Assembly: GCF_019802255.1 (NCBI RefSeq)
Contig: NZ_JAHYSS010000003.1
Location: 620,001 to 684,000 of the forward strand
DNA from: Pedobacter polysacchareus
GTDB lineage: Bacteria > Bacteroidota > Bacteroidia > Sphingobacteriales > Sphingobacteriaceae
Length of the DNA: 64,000 bases
Reading direction: 5' to 3'
Numbering within the stretch: the first letter of the stretch is position 1; every line of letters starts with the position of its first letter. The notes under the pieces were generated by a model that saw only the letters and a list, made by a program, of their open reading frames with translations, had not been told where the DNA came from and ran no database searches. Positions 1-7,793 of the stretch are shown piece by piece. The position numbers and the translations under genes are program-made.

Positions 1-2
1 AG

Positions 3-584
3 ACTGCAAACATTGGAACTTCCCTTAGTGGTATTGTATCGCCATTTTTCACAGCCATCTCTTCGATTTTAATATTCTTTGCGTTGATGAAACAGATTGA
101 ATCTAACAAGGATCAACGAATTAAATCAGATGGTGACATGATATTCTTATTGTTAAACCAGCTGGATTTAGAACTAGAGAGCTATTCATACGAAAACAAG
201 CGTGATGGTGGTGCAACACAACTTAGTACTGGATATTATGCTTTTCTTAAAATGCTAAAAGGCACCCAATTTAATTTTCATGAGACAGAAGAAAAGTTCT
301 TTGAGACTGTACACGGACATAAAGTTATACTGCTGATTAAATCATTCAAAATGATAGAGAAACGAATTGAACTGAGTCGCCTAAGTACTGATTACAATGA
401 CGTGTTTTATTATAAACTATATAACTTTTATCAAACCAAATTAAGGAACTCTTTACGTTTCCTCATCGAGAATAACAATTTCAGAGAGAAAACCAATAAA
501 AAGCCAGTTGCCTTCATTCTTTCTTTTTACGACTATAGCAATATAAAAGCAAAGAAATATCTTGGAGAGTATGATCTTTCTTAA
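3..584 (+). CDS. Partial membrane-anchored protein, putative phage abortive-infection-like
   Basis: The reading frame is open from the first bases of the window, so the 5' end is missing. The TTG at 84 and the ATG at 87 are internal codons. The visible N-terminus is a hydrophobic membrane segment (GIVSPFFTAISSILIFFALM) followed by a charged region and a helical domain of about 165 residues. This layout, a membrane anchor followed by a cytosolic helical domain, recalls the putative phage abortive-infection (putAbiC-like) proteins. That is a resemblance in architecture and wording, not a demonstrated homology. Two further unknown genes follow on the same strand. The function is unproven. Confidence 0.5.
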   Translation, partial: TANIGTSLSGIVSPFFTAISSILIFFALMKQIESNKDQRIKSDGDMIFLLLNQLDLELESYSYENKRDGGATQLSTGYYAFLKMLKGTQFNFHETEEKFFETVHGHKVILLIKSFKMIEKRIELSRLSTDYNDVFYYKLYNFYQTKLRNSLRFLIENNNFREKTNKKPVAFILSFYDYSNIKAKKYLGEYDLS

Positions 585-629
585 CTCCAAAAATCATAAT
601 AGTATAATTATCACCTAAATAACTTAGGT

Positions 630-1511
630 TTGATAATTTTAGCAATTAACAATAAATTATCCAATAGCACAGTGAAGGAAAAAAAAGTATATTATTCACG
701 AAGAACAGGTAAACTTAATGATACAGCAGAATTTACGCTGAAATTATTGAAAAAATTGTTTCTAGTTACCTATAATCAAATGCATAATGATGGTTACTTT
801 CAAAAGTATTTCGGAATGTATTGTGTTGACGCAGGTGAAACCCCTGGAGAATTAGGAAGTGATATCCCATCTAGAATTTTCATTGATCTTAGAAAAGATA
901 CATTATGGCCAATTCATAATAGCATAGATAATTATACTGAAGATGATCTATTTGATATCATCGAATATCTACATGATTATTGTTCGAAACCACTAGAGGG
1001 GAGTTATCATAGTTGGAATGATTGCGGATGGCATTATTCTACATTTGATGATGAAAACGGTCAAGCAGAGTACCGTCTCAAAATTAACGGTTTGTTGGCG
1101 GACTATCAAACTGGTTTTGAACTGAATATCAACGGTGAAATATTGAATCTAGCAGATGACAACTTACAACCATTATTTGATGCTGTTATTCCTTCAACAG
1201 ACAAAGAAAACATTAACTTGAAGGTTGAAAACGCTGTAGCGAAGTTTCGACGACATAAGGCAACATTAGACGATCGACGTAGTGCATTAAGGGACTTAGC
1301 TGATGTTCTAGAATATCTACGTCCAAGTATTAAGGAGTCCTTGATGCTCAACGATGAAAAAGATATCTATAACCTTGCCAACAATTTTGGAATTAGACAC
1401 CACAATACCAATCAGAAAGTCAAATACGACAAAGCAATCTGGTATAGTTGGATGTTTTATTATTACCTAGCGACAATTCATGCATCCATTCGATTAATCG
1501 CTCGGCAGTAG
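630..1511 (+). CDS. Conserved hypothetical protein, accessory-region type
   Basis: This is a 293-residue soluble protein with no signal peptide or membrane segment. The only in-frame start near the 5' end is a TTG at 630; the next in-frame Met is near residue 51, inside apparently coding sequence. The C-terminal third is the most family-like part: a charged helical stretch, then FGIRHHNTNQK and KAIWYSWMFYYYLATIHA. I associate that ending with uncharacterised proteins of genomic islands, possibly the STM4504/CBY_0614 group, but this is recall without a search. It lies 45 bp after the preceding gene on the same strand and may be cotranscribed with it. No catalytic motif was recognised. Confidence 0.55.
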   Translation: MIILAINNKLSNSTVKEKKVYYSRRTGKLNDTAEFTLKLLKKLFLVTYNQMHNDGYFQKYFGMYCVDAGETPGELGSDIPSRIFIDLRKDTLWPIHNSIDNYTEDDLFDIIEYLHDYCSKPLEGSYHSWNDCGWHYSTFDDENGQAEYRLKINGLLADYQTGFELNINGEILNLADDNLQPLFDAVIPSTDKENINLKVENAVAKFRRHKATLDDRRSALRDLADVLEYLRPSIKESLMLNDEKDIYNLANNFGIRHHNTNQKVKYDKAIWYSWMFYYYLATIHASIRLIARQ

Positions 1512-1711
1512 AAGATTTAATGAATCCAGAGCCAATCAATATCGCAGGTTATCAAAATAACACACTTCGCAACTACAAAAGAAATAGCCTTCAAGGAGTA
1601 TTAACGAACTAGCTGTGATTGTAAAATAGTAATGACTGGGATAGATTCAAGGGCGAAGAAGCAGTTTTGAACCGAAACACTCAACTTTGAAATACTTATT
1701 ATGATTATCAA

Positions 1712-2428
1712 ATGAATGAAATAACCAAAATCGAAAATGCACTAGAATTTTCAACAGCCAAAGATAATTTGCTTGATATTTTAGGAGGCATCAGTGATTA
1801 CTCCCTAGAAAAGTTTTTAGATTTCGGTGATGGTATTCCAATAATATCCTACATCACAAAAGGGTTAAAAGCGTCACTAGCTATTAGAGATTTTCTATTT
1901 ATGGAAAAGGTAGTGGAGTTCTTAAGAACAATTGGGGAACAACCAACCCAGGAAAGACGCAATATGATAAAAAAGATTCAAGATGATGATTCTTACAAGG
2001 AGAAGTTTGGCAAAGTATCACTGGTTGCTATTGAACGTTTTGATGATGTAGAGAAATCTAAACTCCTGGGTCAAGCTGCAAGATATCTTTCAATGGGTGA
2101 AATCACTTTCCCTCTTTACAAGAGAATAAGTTTTATTCTTAGCAGGTTATATGTATCCGACATATATACGTTTGCTGAAAATAAATCGAGGATAGATTCC
2201 TTGCATTTTGTTGCTGATTTGGAAGCTTTAGGACTTGTCAAAACTAGCTATGGCCTAGTTAAAAATCATTCAGACCCCGGAGATGGTGTAGGATCTAGCA
2301 CAAAAATTACTGATTTGGGCAAATTGGTAAAATGCATAGCATTAAAAGAGTCGTTAGAACTACAAGTACCAACAGGTATCATTGGAAAAGAGACGTTCGT
2401 GGAAAGATTGAGGATGAAATTTCCTTAA
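1712..2428 (+). CDS. Hypothetical protein of 238 residues
   Basis: An ATG start at 1712 gives a mixed helical protein. An N-terminal segment (residues about 35-65, IPIISYITKGLKASLAIRDF) could be amphipathic or membrane-associated. A winged-helix-like C-terminal half follows, with short repeated 'LGLVKTS...ITDLGKLVKC' style turns. No family was identified. It is separated from the previous gene by 200 bp without a convincing ORF, so it may have its own promoter. Nothing downstream on the same strand is close to it. Its position among defence-like and decayed genes suggests an accessory role, but no function can be assigned. Confidence 0.5.
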   Translation: MNEITKIENALEFSTAKDNLLDILGGISDYSLEKFLDFGDGIPIISYITKGLKASLAIRDFLFMEKVVEFLRTIGEQPTQERRNMIKKIQDDDSYKEKFGKVSLVAIERFDDVEKSKLLGQAARYLSMGEITFPLYKRISFILSRLYVSDIYTFAENKSRIDSLHFVADLEALGLVKTSYGLVKNHSDPGDGVGSSTKITDLGKLVKCIALKESLELQVPTGIIGKETFVERLRMKFP

Positions 2429-2795
2429 ATGGTTCTCGTCTTAATATTAGCCAAAACGTATATTTTTAAGCCTATTGTCATTGCATTTTTTGATGACTTC
2501 TTTAGCTCCTACAACTAAAAAAAATTGCTGAAAGCAATCAATAATTTCTCCTTGTTGCGTGATATTTAGGTATATCGATTTTGAAATTGAACAATTCAGT
2601 AAGTTGTAGTTCAAGCGCTTTACAAACTGCTATTAAAACACTAACAGAAATATTATTCTGCGAATCCCTCTTTTGCCTTTAAATCATCGGTAGTAATTTA
2701 CCCCCAATTTTAGCCCCATTTAGGGTAATTAAGGTGATTTAAGAGGAATTAAGATACATTAAGCGCAATGATTTACCCTCAAATTTTTAGGGCAT

Positions 2796-2825
2796 AAAAA
2801 AACGCATTCGAGTTACAAATGCGTT
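2796..2825 (-). terminator. Rho-independent terminator-like hairpin, minus strand
   Basis: AACGCATT (2801-2808) pairs perfectly with AATGCGTT (2818-2825) across a 9-nt loop. Read on the minus strand, the stem runs into a T-tract (2800 down to 2796, plus the two stem Ts). No gene is visible on the minus strand immediately upstream (2.83-3.48 kb). It therefore either ends an unrecognised small RNA or is a relic. Confidence 0.45.
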
Positions 2826-2940
2826 ACAAAAGTCAGAAAAACAAAAGCATAAATCCAAAGATATGGACAAAATAAATCGACATAACTCATTAACAATAAG
2901 CTATTTAGTTATCATTACTTGTCATAATTATGTGGTAATT
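2812..2940 (+). repeat. Imperfect long repeat, copy A
   Basis: This stretch aligns by eye, with small gaps, to 47248-47368 in the same orientation. The shared blocks include ACAAATGCGTTACAAAA, TCAGAAAA.CAAA, a GACAAAA.AAA block, CTATTTA.TT and TCATAATTATG. Neither copy is coding. The pair may mark scars of related integrated elements, or a conserved element that carries a transcript end. Confidence 0.55.
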
Positions 2941-3622
2941 ATCATCGGTTATTTCCCGATACACATAACATAACTACATGAAAATCAGTTAATTACAAAA
3001 ATAAAGCGACAAAAGAATAACTGATTTATCATCCGTGGTAATCTACCCCATAATGTTGACAACTAATGTAAATATACTGTAATCAAACTAGTTATCTATA
3101 TAAAATAGCTTAATATTTAAGAAAAGTGATCACCATACTTATAAAGCTCACAAACTACTCCAAATAGCAACATTTTTGCTAGTAATACATACCACCCTGA
3201 TTATATGACATTTAGTCTAATTAAGTTCAAGAAAGGTTTTACGGTTGGAATATGCGCTGGCTTTGGAAGTGACTGGAAGATAAATTGATCTACGACTTCG
3301 TATTTGCAATTAACTTTAGTAATCTCTGAAACTGCATGTAAAATCACCGGCAAATCCCACCCCTGATTGTTGAATTTCTAGTAAAAATCTCTACATCACA
3401 ATTTATTTACTTTTGGCATGCATGATTACAATTAGTTTGTTTATCAACAACTTGCACAAACACATCCATCATAATAATAGTGATTTCCAGCCAAAAACTA
3501 AATATTTTAGCATCAATCCAAAAAACATACTACGAAGTTGTTGATAAAATAAAATTATCAAACAATAAGTGTGGAACAAAAGATGCAAGGTATAGATCAT
3601 CACTTAACTCTAAAATAATATC

Positions 3623-3832
3623 ATGCCTACTAATAACAAAAAAACCTCGAAACCAATTGCAAGTGAGGCTTCGGAAATCTTAAGAAATCCAAATGCTTCA
3701 ACGACGGCAAAAAAACTTGCTGGGTCGGCCTTATCGCAATATTCAACTGGAAATCAAACAGGAAGCTCGATGGAGGACTTGGCTTCTAAGGTGCTTTCTA
3801 GTGAAAAATACATTGAACAGACAAAAAAATAG
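3623..3832 (+). CDS. Small low-complexity 'ASEASEILRNPNAS' family protein, stop at A7 run
   Basis: A 69-residue product begins at the ATG at 3623. It contains two imperfect copies of a repeat (about residues 14-35 and 47-68): ASEASEILRNPNASTTAKK then ASKVLSSEKYIEQTKK. The first copy is followed by LAGSALSQ. In this kind of small bacterial protein I expect the second copy to be followed by a similar motif. Here the frame stops (TAG 3830-3832) directly after A AAA AAA (3823-3829). A -1 shift on that run continues as IAGSVLSQSNKKR to a TGA at 3868-3870, giving an 82-residue product. It is either a frameshifted gene, slippage-dependent expression or a base-calling error. It lies just upstream of the 225-residue gene at 3904. 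Confidence 0.65.
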   Translation: MPTNNKKTSKPIASEASEILRNPNASTTAKKLAGSALSQYSTGNQTGSSMEDLASKVLSSEKYIEQTKK

Positions 3833-3903
3833 CTGGCTCAGTATTAAGTCAATCCAACAAAAAACGTTGAAGAATTACAGCTAAGCGTTAAAAACAATCC
3901 GAT

Positions 3904-4581
3904 ATGGAAAAAATCACAATTGGGAATATTGTGGACTTTAGAAACAGATCGTCCGCCTCACAAATATCATTAATAAATCAACTGAATCGTCCAAAGAATC
4001 CCGAAGAAAAATCTGGTGGACACTATTGGGTCAGTGCATTAAGCGCAATAAAAAATGCGGTTAAACTTGATAACCATCAACCTATTGCAGATAAAATAAG
4101 CATACTTGAAGATACATTGGAAACTGAACAGAAGCATATCAACAAAGTTCGGTGGCAGAGGAACATCGACATGCTTCATCGCTTTGAAGATTATGATTTT
4201 TCTCGACTACAGCCAAAGTCTAAATTTAGGATTTTGAAAGGGTTGGATGAAAAAATCCCATTGATCATTCAGGGATTGCCTATCAAAGTTACCCCTGACG
4301 TGATTTTTGCTTTTGAGGACAATGGGGTAAAGAAAATTGGTTCAACAATGTTTGTGGGTAAACTTAAAGAATATAACCTAGAGGATTTGGCTATGTTTAA
4401 TGATGCTTTATATCGCTATTTAACGAAAAATAAGGATCAGGATTTCGAGGTCTGTAAAGATTGTTGCATTGTAGTCGACGTGATAAATCTAAATTTTGTT
4501 AGCTTTTCACAGATTGCAAGCGGAAAATTGACTACACATCTGGAAAATACCCTTAAAGATATCAAACGACTGGCGAACTAG
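3904..4581 (+). CDS. Hypothetical protein of 225 residues
   Basis: The ATG at 3904 starts a soluble alpha/beta protein. The N-terminal third is polar, with GGHYWVSALSAI near residue 40. The middle contains RWQRNIDMLHRFEDYDF, and the C-terminal part has two beta-rich segments (IGSTMFVGKLKEY and CIVVDVINLNFV). I recognise this overall pattern from uncharacterised proteins of mobile regions but cannot name a family or active site. It follows the small repeat protein in the same direction (33 bp after its extended frame) and the two may form a unit. The next gene is convergent. Confidence 0.6.
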   Translation: MEKITIGNIVDFRNRSSASQISLINQLNRPKNPEEKSGGHYWVSALSAIKNAVKLDNHQPIADKISILEDTLETEQKHINKVRWQRNIDMLHRFEDYDFSRLQPKSKFRILKGLDEKIPLIIQGLPIKVTPDVIFAFEDNGVKKIGSTMFVGKLKEYNLEDLAMFNDALYRYLTKNKDQDFEVCKDCCIVVDVINLNFVSFSQIASGKLTTHLENTLKDIKRLAN

Positions 4582-4691
4582 TAATTCGGCCAGTGTTTCG
4601 GTATATTTGACTATTCTGTAATGTTCTACAAATAAGTATAGATGTCTATTTTTTTGCAGTTATTGGAACTGGCCAGAAACAGATAACTAGC

Positions 4692-4734
4692 TCCAGGGAA
4701 GCGCTGGAATACTACCGGACCTAAACGGTAGGTC
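4692..4734 (+). other. Structured intergenic segment between convergent genes
   Basis: TCCAG (4692-4696) pairs with CTGGA (4704-4708). It is followed by CTACCG (4712-4717) pairing with CGGTAG (4726-4731), or alternatively GACCT (4718-4722) with AGGTC (4730-4734). The two latter helices exclude each other. There is no T-tract. The segment sits in a 290-bp gap between convergent genes. Its function is unknown; it may be a weak terminator or an RNA fold. Confidence 0.3.
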
Positions 4735-4872
4735 TAGTAGCTGCAGGTCTGGGAAACTACAATATTTTTTCATCACTTTTTCAACCCAAAATATAATACT
4801 GATATTCTATTTGTTAAACGGATAAAAAAATAAAAGTTCATCATATTTTATGTCAATGTATTTTAGCATAAC

Positions 4873-5700
4873 CTATGCTTCGGTTACTCCTTTTAATAAA
4901 TATACTAACAGCTGTAAGACATAGTCGACGTTCCTTTCCGATTCGTTGACCATATTTCTGATCAATCCACTTTTTTCTTTTTGTTTTAGCTGCACCTGCA
5001 AAATACTGATTATGCGTTGTAGCAACTCATCATTACCAGCAATTATTTTTCGGATCTCTCTACCTATCACTTTTGCTGCAATTTGCTCCAGCTCCACATC
5101 CTCTTCCCCACCAAATAAATCAGAGTGATGATCATATATTAAATCCGACTGAAGATTAAAAAAGTGGAGCACAATATTGATAATATCTCTTGGGTCCTTC
5201 CCCCTATTTTCTGGGCGATCATCATAGGAAATGAATTTCAGCAAAACTATAGCTGGTAGCGTAGCGATTCTAAAGCTATGTCCGGTATCCAAATCAACTA
5301 TTGCTGTACCTGACTGATGAACTTCCATGAATCCGTTAACCTTAATGTTTGTCAGCCCTGTTCCTTCAAAATTGACATCATCATCTATTTCCATTCCGCC
5401 AAAAGGTAACATATCAATCTCCATACCATCGGGGGAAATCATTATAAAGGCATTGTTTTTTGATTCCGAATAGTTCTTTGTTTCAATCAAATATGTTTTT
5501 ACATCCTCATAATCTTTTTTAGAAGCAATAAAAACTGCAAAATCTACATCCTTTGTTGTTCTTTGTAATTGCCCGGAACCTGTATACCAAACCTCTTTAG
5601 CTAAAGCTCCGATCAGGTAAAAATCGATCTGCATCTGATAAAAGATTTCTTCCAAATCATCAAACACCGTCTTTAACTCACCAAGTCTAATATTATTCAT
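4873..5700 (-). CDS. AbiEii-type nucleotidyltransferase toxin (type IV TA)
   Basis: A 275-residue protein with a nucleotidyltransferase-fold N-terminus. LIGALAKEVW (about residues 29-38) corresponds to the G(G/A)xA helix. TTKDVDFAVF (48-57) supplies the paired catalytic aspartates, and EIDMLPFG (about 94-101) the third acidic position. FISYDDRPENRGKDPRDI is the typical downstream segment. AbiEii proteins are NTP-using transferases that arrest growth when not held in check by AbiEi. The gene overlaps the upstream antitoxin gene by 8 bp, so the two are translationally coupled in one operon, the standard order antitoxin then toxin. The intact motifs suggest the pair is functional. Confidence 0.8.
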   Translation of the reverse strand: MNNIRLGELKTVFDDLEEIFYQMQIDFYLIGALAKEVWYTGSGQLQRTTKDVDFAVFIASKKDYEDVKTYLIETKNYSESKNNAFIMISPDGMEIDMLPFGGMEIDDDVNFEGTGLTNIKVNGFMEVHQSGTAIVDLDTGHSFRIATLPAIVLLKFISYDDRPENRGKDPRDIINIVLHFFNLQSDLIYDHHSDLFGGEEDVELEQIAAKVIGREIRKIIAGNDELLQRIISILQVQLKQKEKSGLIRNMVNESERNVDYVLQLLVYLLKGVTEA

Positions 5701-6709
5701 ATTCTTGTTTTAAATGTTCATTGTAAATTCTTTCAGCTGTTTCTCTATTTCTGGGATCATCAGTAATCATTAAATCTGCATAAATAAGCAAAGTCGGTGC
5801 AATAGGTAGCGTTTGGTCTGCATCATCTTGCCAGAACTTTTCATAAAATTGAATATTACCTTTAGCATCAGGTAATAACCTCCATTTTTGCATCAATACA
5901 TGCTTAGCCTCTGTCGTATAAACAGTAAATTCTTTCGCGTTTAAATAATTTGTGATTAGCTCTGCCCCTGGTTCACCACCCCACACCGTTTCGCCAGCCC
6001 TTACAGGAAAAGTATCTAGGTTCATTAAGTCCTCAGGTTTATTCAATCTATATTTCCCTATCAATAACAGCGGTTTCAATGTCTCTTTATAACCCGCTAT
6101 CCATCTTTCTAATAAAGCTCTTTTGTTCTGCAATACCATTTCCTTCTCATTGATCTGCAATATAAAACCAGCCTGTTCCAACCCTAAAATGATATTCTTA
6201 ATATTACCAAGTGCTACTCCTGTAGCCCTGGCAAGAGCCCGATATGGCATATTGATTGCATCATTATGCCATAGTAGGTAAAAAACAGTCCTTAATCCTG
6301 TCTTTGTAAATGCTCTATTAGTCACAGGGGCCTCCGGTTCTATATTTTTTCTCCCGTCCAACCAGATGTAATTACCCTGAGTATGTACATAAATATTCCC
6401 AGCTCCATCTAAGTATCCAATCTTATGCTCTCTAAGTTTCTCCTTTAGTTTTGGAAAAATTCGTTCAGCAACTACCATTAATGGTTGATTTTTTGAAGCC
6501 TGCTCAATTAATCTCGGTAAATGATACTCTCTAAGTTCCGTTTTTACTTCCACATAAAAATGAACTTGAGTACTTCCCAAATCCAAATCAATAGATCCAT
6601 CAATACCCTTATCTAACTGGTCACTTCTTAAATTCCAGGTACCCGTCAAACCGGTATGATCTGTCAATTGTACTAATGCTCGATCTGCAATTTCTGTTTC
6701 GTTCACCAT
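5693..6709 (-). CDS. AbiEi-type antitoxin / autorepressor
   Basis: The product is about 338 residues. The N-terminal part (about 1-110) looks restriction-endonuclease-like (GSTQVHFYVEVKTELREYHL), as in the AbiEi_2 group. A winged-helix region follows (ALARATGVALGNIKNIILGLEQAGFI), then a C-terminal antitoxin domain. The frame is open to an ATG at 6736, but that codon lies inside a palindrome immediately downstream of a -7 element. A transcript starting there would exclude it, so Met at 6709 (MVNETEIAD) is the likely start. In characterised AbiE systems AbiEi represses its own operon by binding inverted repeats, which matches the palindrome here. The toxin gene overlaps its 3' end. Confidence 0.8.
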   Translation of the reverse strand: MVNETEIADRALVQLTDHTGLTGTWNLRSDQLDKGIDGSIDLDLGSTQVHFYVEVKTELREYHLPRLIEQASKNQPLMVVAERIFPKLKEKLREHKIGYLDGAGNIYVHTQGNYIWLDGRKNIEPEAPVTNRAFTKTGLRTVFYLLWHNDAINMPYRALARATGVALGNIKNIILGLEQAGFILQINEKEMVLQNKRALLERWIAGYKETLKPLLLIGKYRLNKPEDLMNLDTFPVRAGETVWGGEPGAELITNYLNAKEFTVYTTEAKHVLMQKWRLLPDAKGNIQFYEKFWQDDADQTLPIAPTLLIYADLMITDDPRNRETAERIYNEHLKQEYE

Positions 6710-6715
6710 AATACT

Positions 6716-6753
6716 ATGTTCACGTAACGTGAACATTCAAATATAGTGAACAT
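6716..6753 (-). promoter_or_regulatory. abiE promoter with operator palindrome
   Basis: Two 9-bp arms, ATGTTCACG and CGTGAACAT, separated by 3 bp occupy 6716-6736. A further half-site GTGAACAT lies at 6746-6753. Between them, read on the minus strand, is TATATTTG (6745-6738), a match to the Bacteroidota -7 element TAnnTTTG. Half-sites on both sides of the -7 element suit autorepression by the AbiEi-like product. The predicted leader before the ATG at 6709 is about 20 nt. Confidence 0.7.
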
Positions 6754-6823
6754 AAGTGTAAAAATAAAATTAGGACCACTAACACTACTTCTACCTTCAT
6801 CAAATTTTAAAAGTAGTAAAGGA

Positions 6824-6931
6824 TCATCTTATTGCCAAATTAGATCCCCCGCCTAAAGCAGAGTTTTCAAAACTTGGAAATTTTTGCAATTCATGAATTG
6901 TATCAAGAAGTTGAGGAGAAATGGCTGTCAT
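6824..6931 (-). pseudogene. 5' remnant of a second AbiEii-like nucleotidyltransferase gene
   Basis: An ATG at 6931-6929 overlaps the stop codon of the DUF6922-like gene (TAATG). It opens a 35-codon frame, MTAISPQLLDTIHELQKF, continuing through SALGGGSNLAIR to a TGA. This matches the first helix and the GG(T/S)xLA motif of AbiEii/AbiGii nucleotidyltransferases. The expected DxD segment never appears, and downstream sequence contains closely spaced stops until the abiE promoter. The toxin gene is therefore truncated to about its first tenth, while the coupling to the upstream gene is preserved. Confidence 0.65.
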
Positions 6932-7215
6932 TATTTAAAACGTGCAAATTGCTTAATATGATAACCTCTTGCTACCCATAAACGTACCTTATTGTTAATT
7001 CGTTCTTTAGTTTGCTTAAGTTCAAGTACAATTTGATTATGAGAGTACAGTTTTTCCAAACGAACGATATCTTGATCAAATGTCTGTGCAGTTGTTGCAA
7101 AAAGAGGCCTTGGAATTATAAAATCCTTGTCTGCGTTTACATCAAGTTTTTTATAATCCACATCCCAAAATAAATGCTTTGGAAAAATGTCAGCTATATT
7201 TGCAACCGTTTTCAT
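6931..7215 (-). CDS. DUF6922-like small protein, probable partner of a nucleotidyltransferase toxin
   Basis: A 94-residue protein with the pattern KHLFWDVDYKKLD...FIIPRPLF...RLEKLYS...LKQTKERINNKV...YHIKQF. I recognise this as the DUF6922-type protein commonly encoded immediately upstream of AbiEii-like nucleotidyltransferases in Bacteroidota, where it probably acts as antitoxin or partner. That role is inference. Here the following toxin gene survives only as 35 codons in TAATG overlap, so this gene is an orphan. No promoter element was identified upstream. Confidence 0.65.
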   Translation of the reverse strand: MKTVANIADIFPKHLFWDVDYKKLDVNADKDFIIPRPLFATTAQTFDQDIVRLEKLYSHNQIVLELKQTKERINNKVRLWVARGYHIKQFARFK

Positions 7216-7420
7216 TTATAAAAATGTAAGTACTAATGGCTAAAAAGAATCATTCAAAGGATTACCTCGGGGCCATTTTTTGTCAACTTGCTAATAGCTC
7301 CAATGAGCTCTGTATTACTCGAAGAAAAAATAACTGATTAATCCATGGGGCTTGATAGAGCTGGCTAATTTCAATAATAACAGATTGACAAACTAACTAA
7401 TGCAACCTTCCAGTACTAAA

Positions 7421-7774
7421 CTATGGTATAGTGCATTCATCAACCAACTTCAAAATAGAATAATAATTCTTACTCACCGCATCAGATAATGCCATCTCAC
7501 AAGTTTTAGAAGATGAATAATAGCCATCGAACACACTGGAGGAACATACTTCTGTCTTCTCTAGAAAGGTTGCTGATTGCGTTAATTCAGGAAAAAGAAA
7601 ACCACGGTCTCCTACCATTCCACAACAACCGGCAAACATTGGCAAGGTTACCTTGTCAGCAAAACACCTCGCTAGGCTATTAAATTTCCTCTCCAAACCG
7701 TCTATTTTCTGTAAGGAGCACACGGGATGTTTATCTAAACTTAGTTCCGCAACCAGCTTTTTTAACTGAGAGTT
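7421..7774 (-). pseudogene. 3' remnant of an FAD/Fe-S oxidoreductase gene (D-lactate dehydrogenase-like)
   Basis: The frame encodes the extreme C-terminus of the large FAD-linked, Fe-S-binding oxidases of the D-lactate/glycolate oxidase type. Visible motifs are HPVCSLQKIDGLE, FAGCCGMVGDRGFLFPELT and SSKTCEMALSDA...YYSILKLVDE, with the conserved CCG and late cysteine. Only about 115 of the expected 900 or more residues remain. The open frame extends upstream to 7846, but that part overlaps the end of the PAS gene and has no matching family character. The junction at about 7.78 kb joins two unrelated genes. Confidence 0.65.
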
Positions 7775-7793
7775 TTCATTATATGAATGATCA

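Larger units (their letters stand above)
2429..3479. other. Gene-poor AT-rich kilobase
   Basis: No credible coding region was found on either strand over about 1 kb. The region contains a terminator-like hairpin for the minus strand near 2.8 kb and one copy of an imperfect repeat whose partner lies at 47.25 kb. Around 2700-2790 there are several TTACCC/GGGTAA-like inverted elements (for example TTTACCCCC and TTTAGGGTAA). They resemble the short repeats found near ends of integrated elements, but no integrase gene is present. Short frames such as the one at 3480-3683 have unconvincing composition. Confidence 0.5.

Noticed and set aside
3480..3884. Two frames (3480-3683 and 3693-3884) overlapping the small repeat protein
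   Set aside because: Their composition is unlike real proteins, and the frame at 3623 has clear internal repeats. The -1 continuation of that frame is neither of these.
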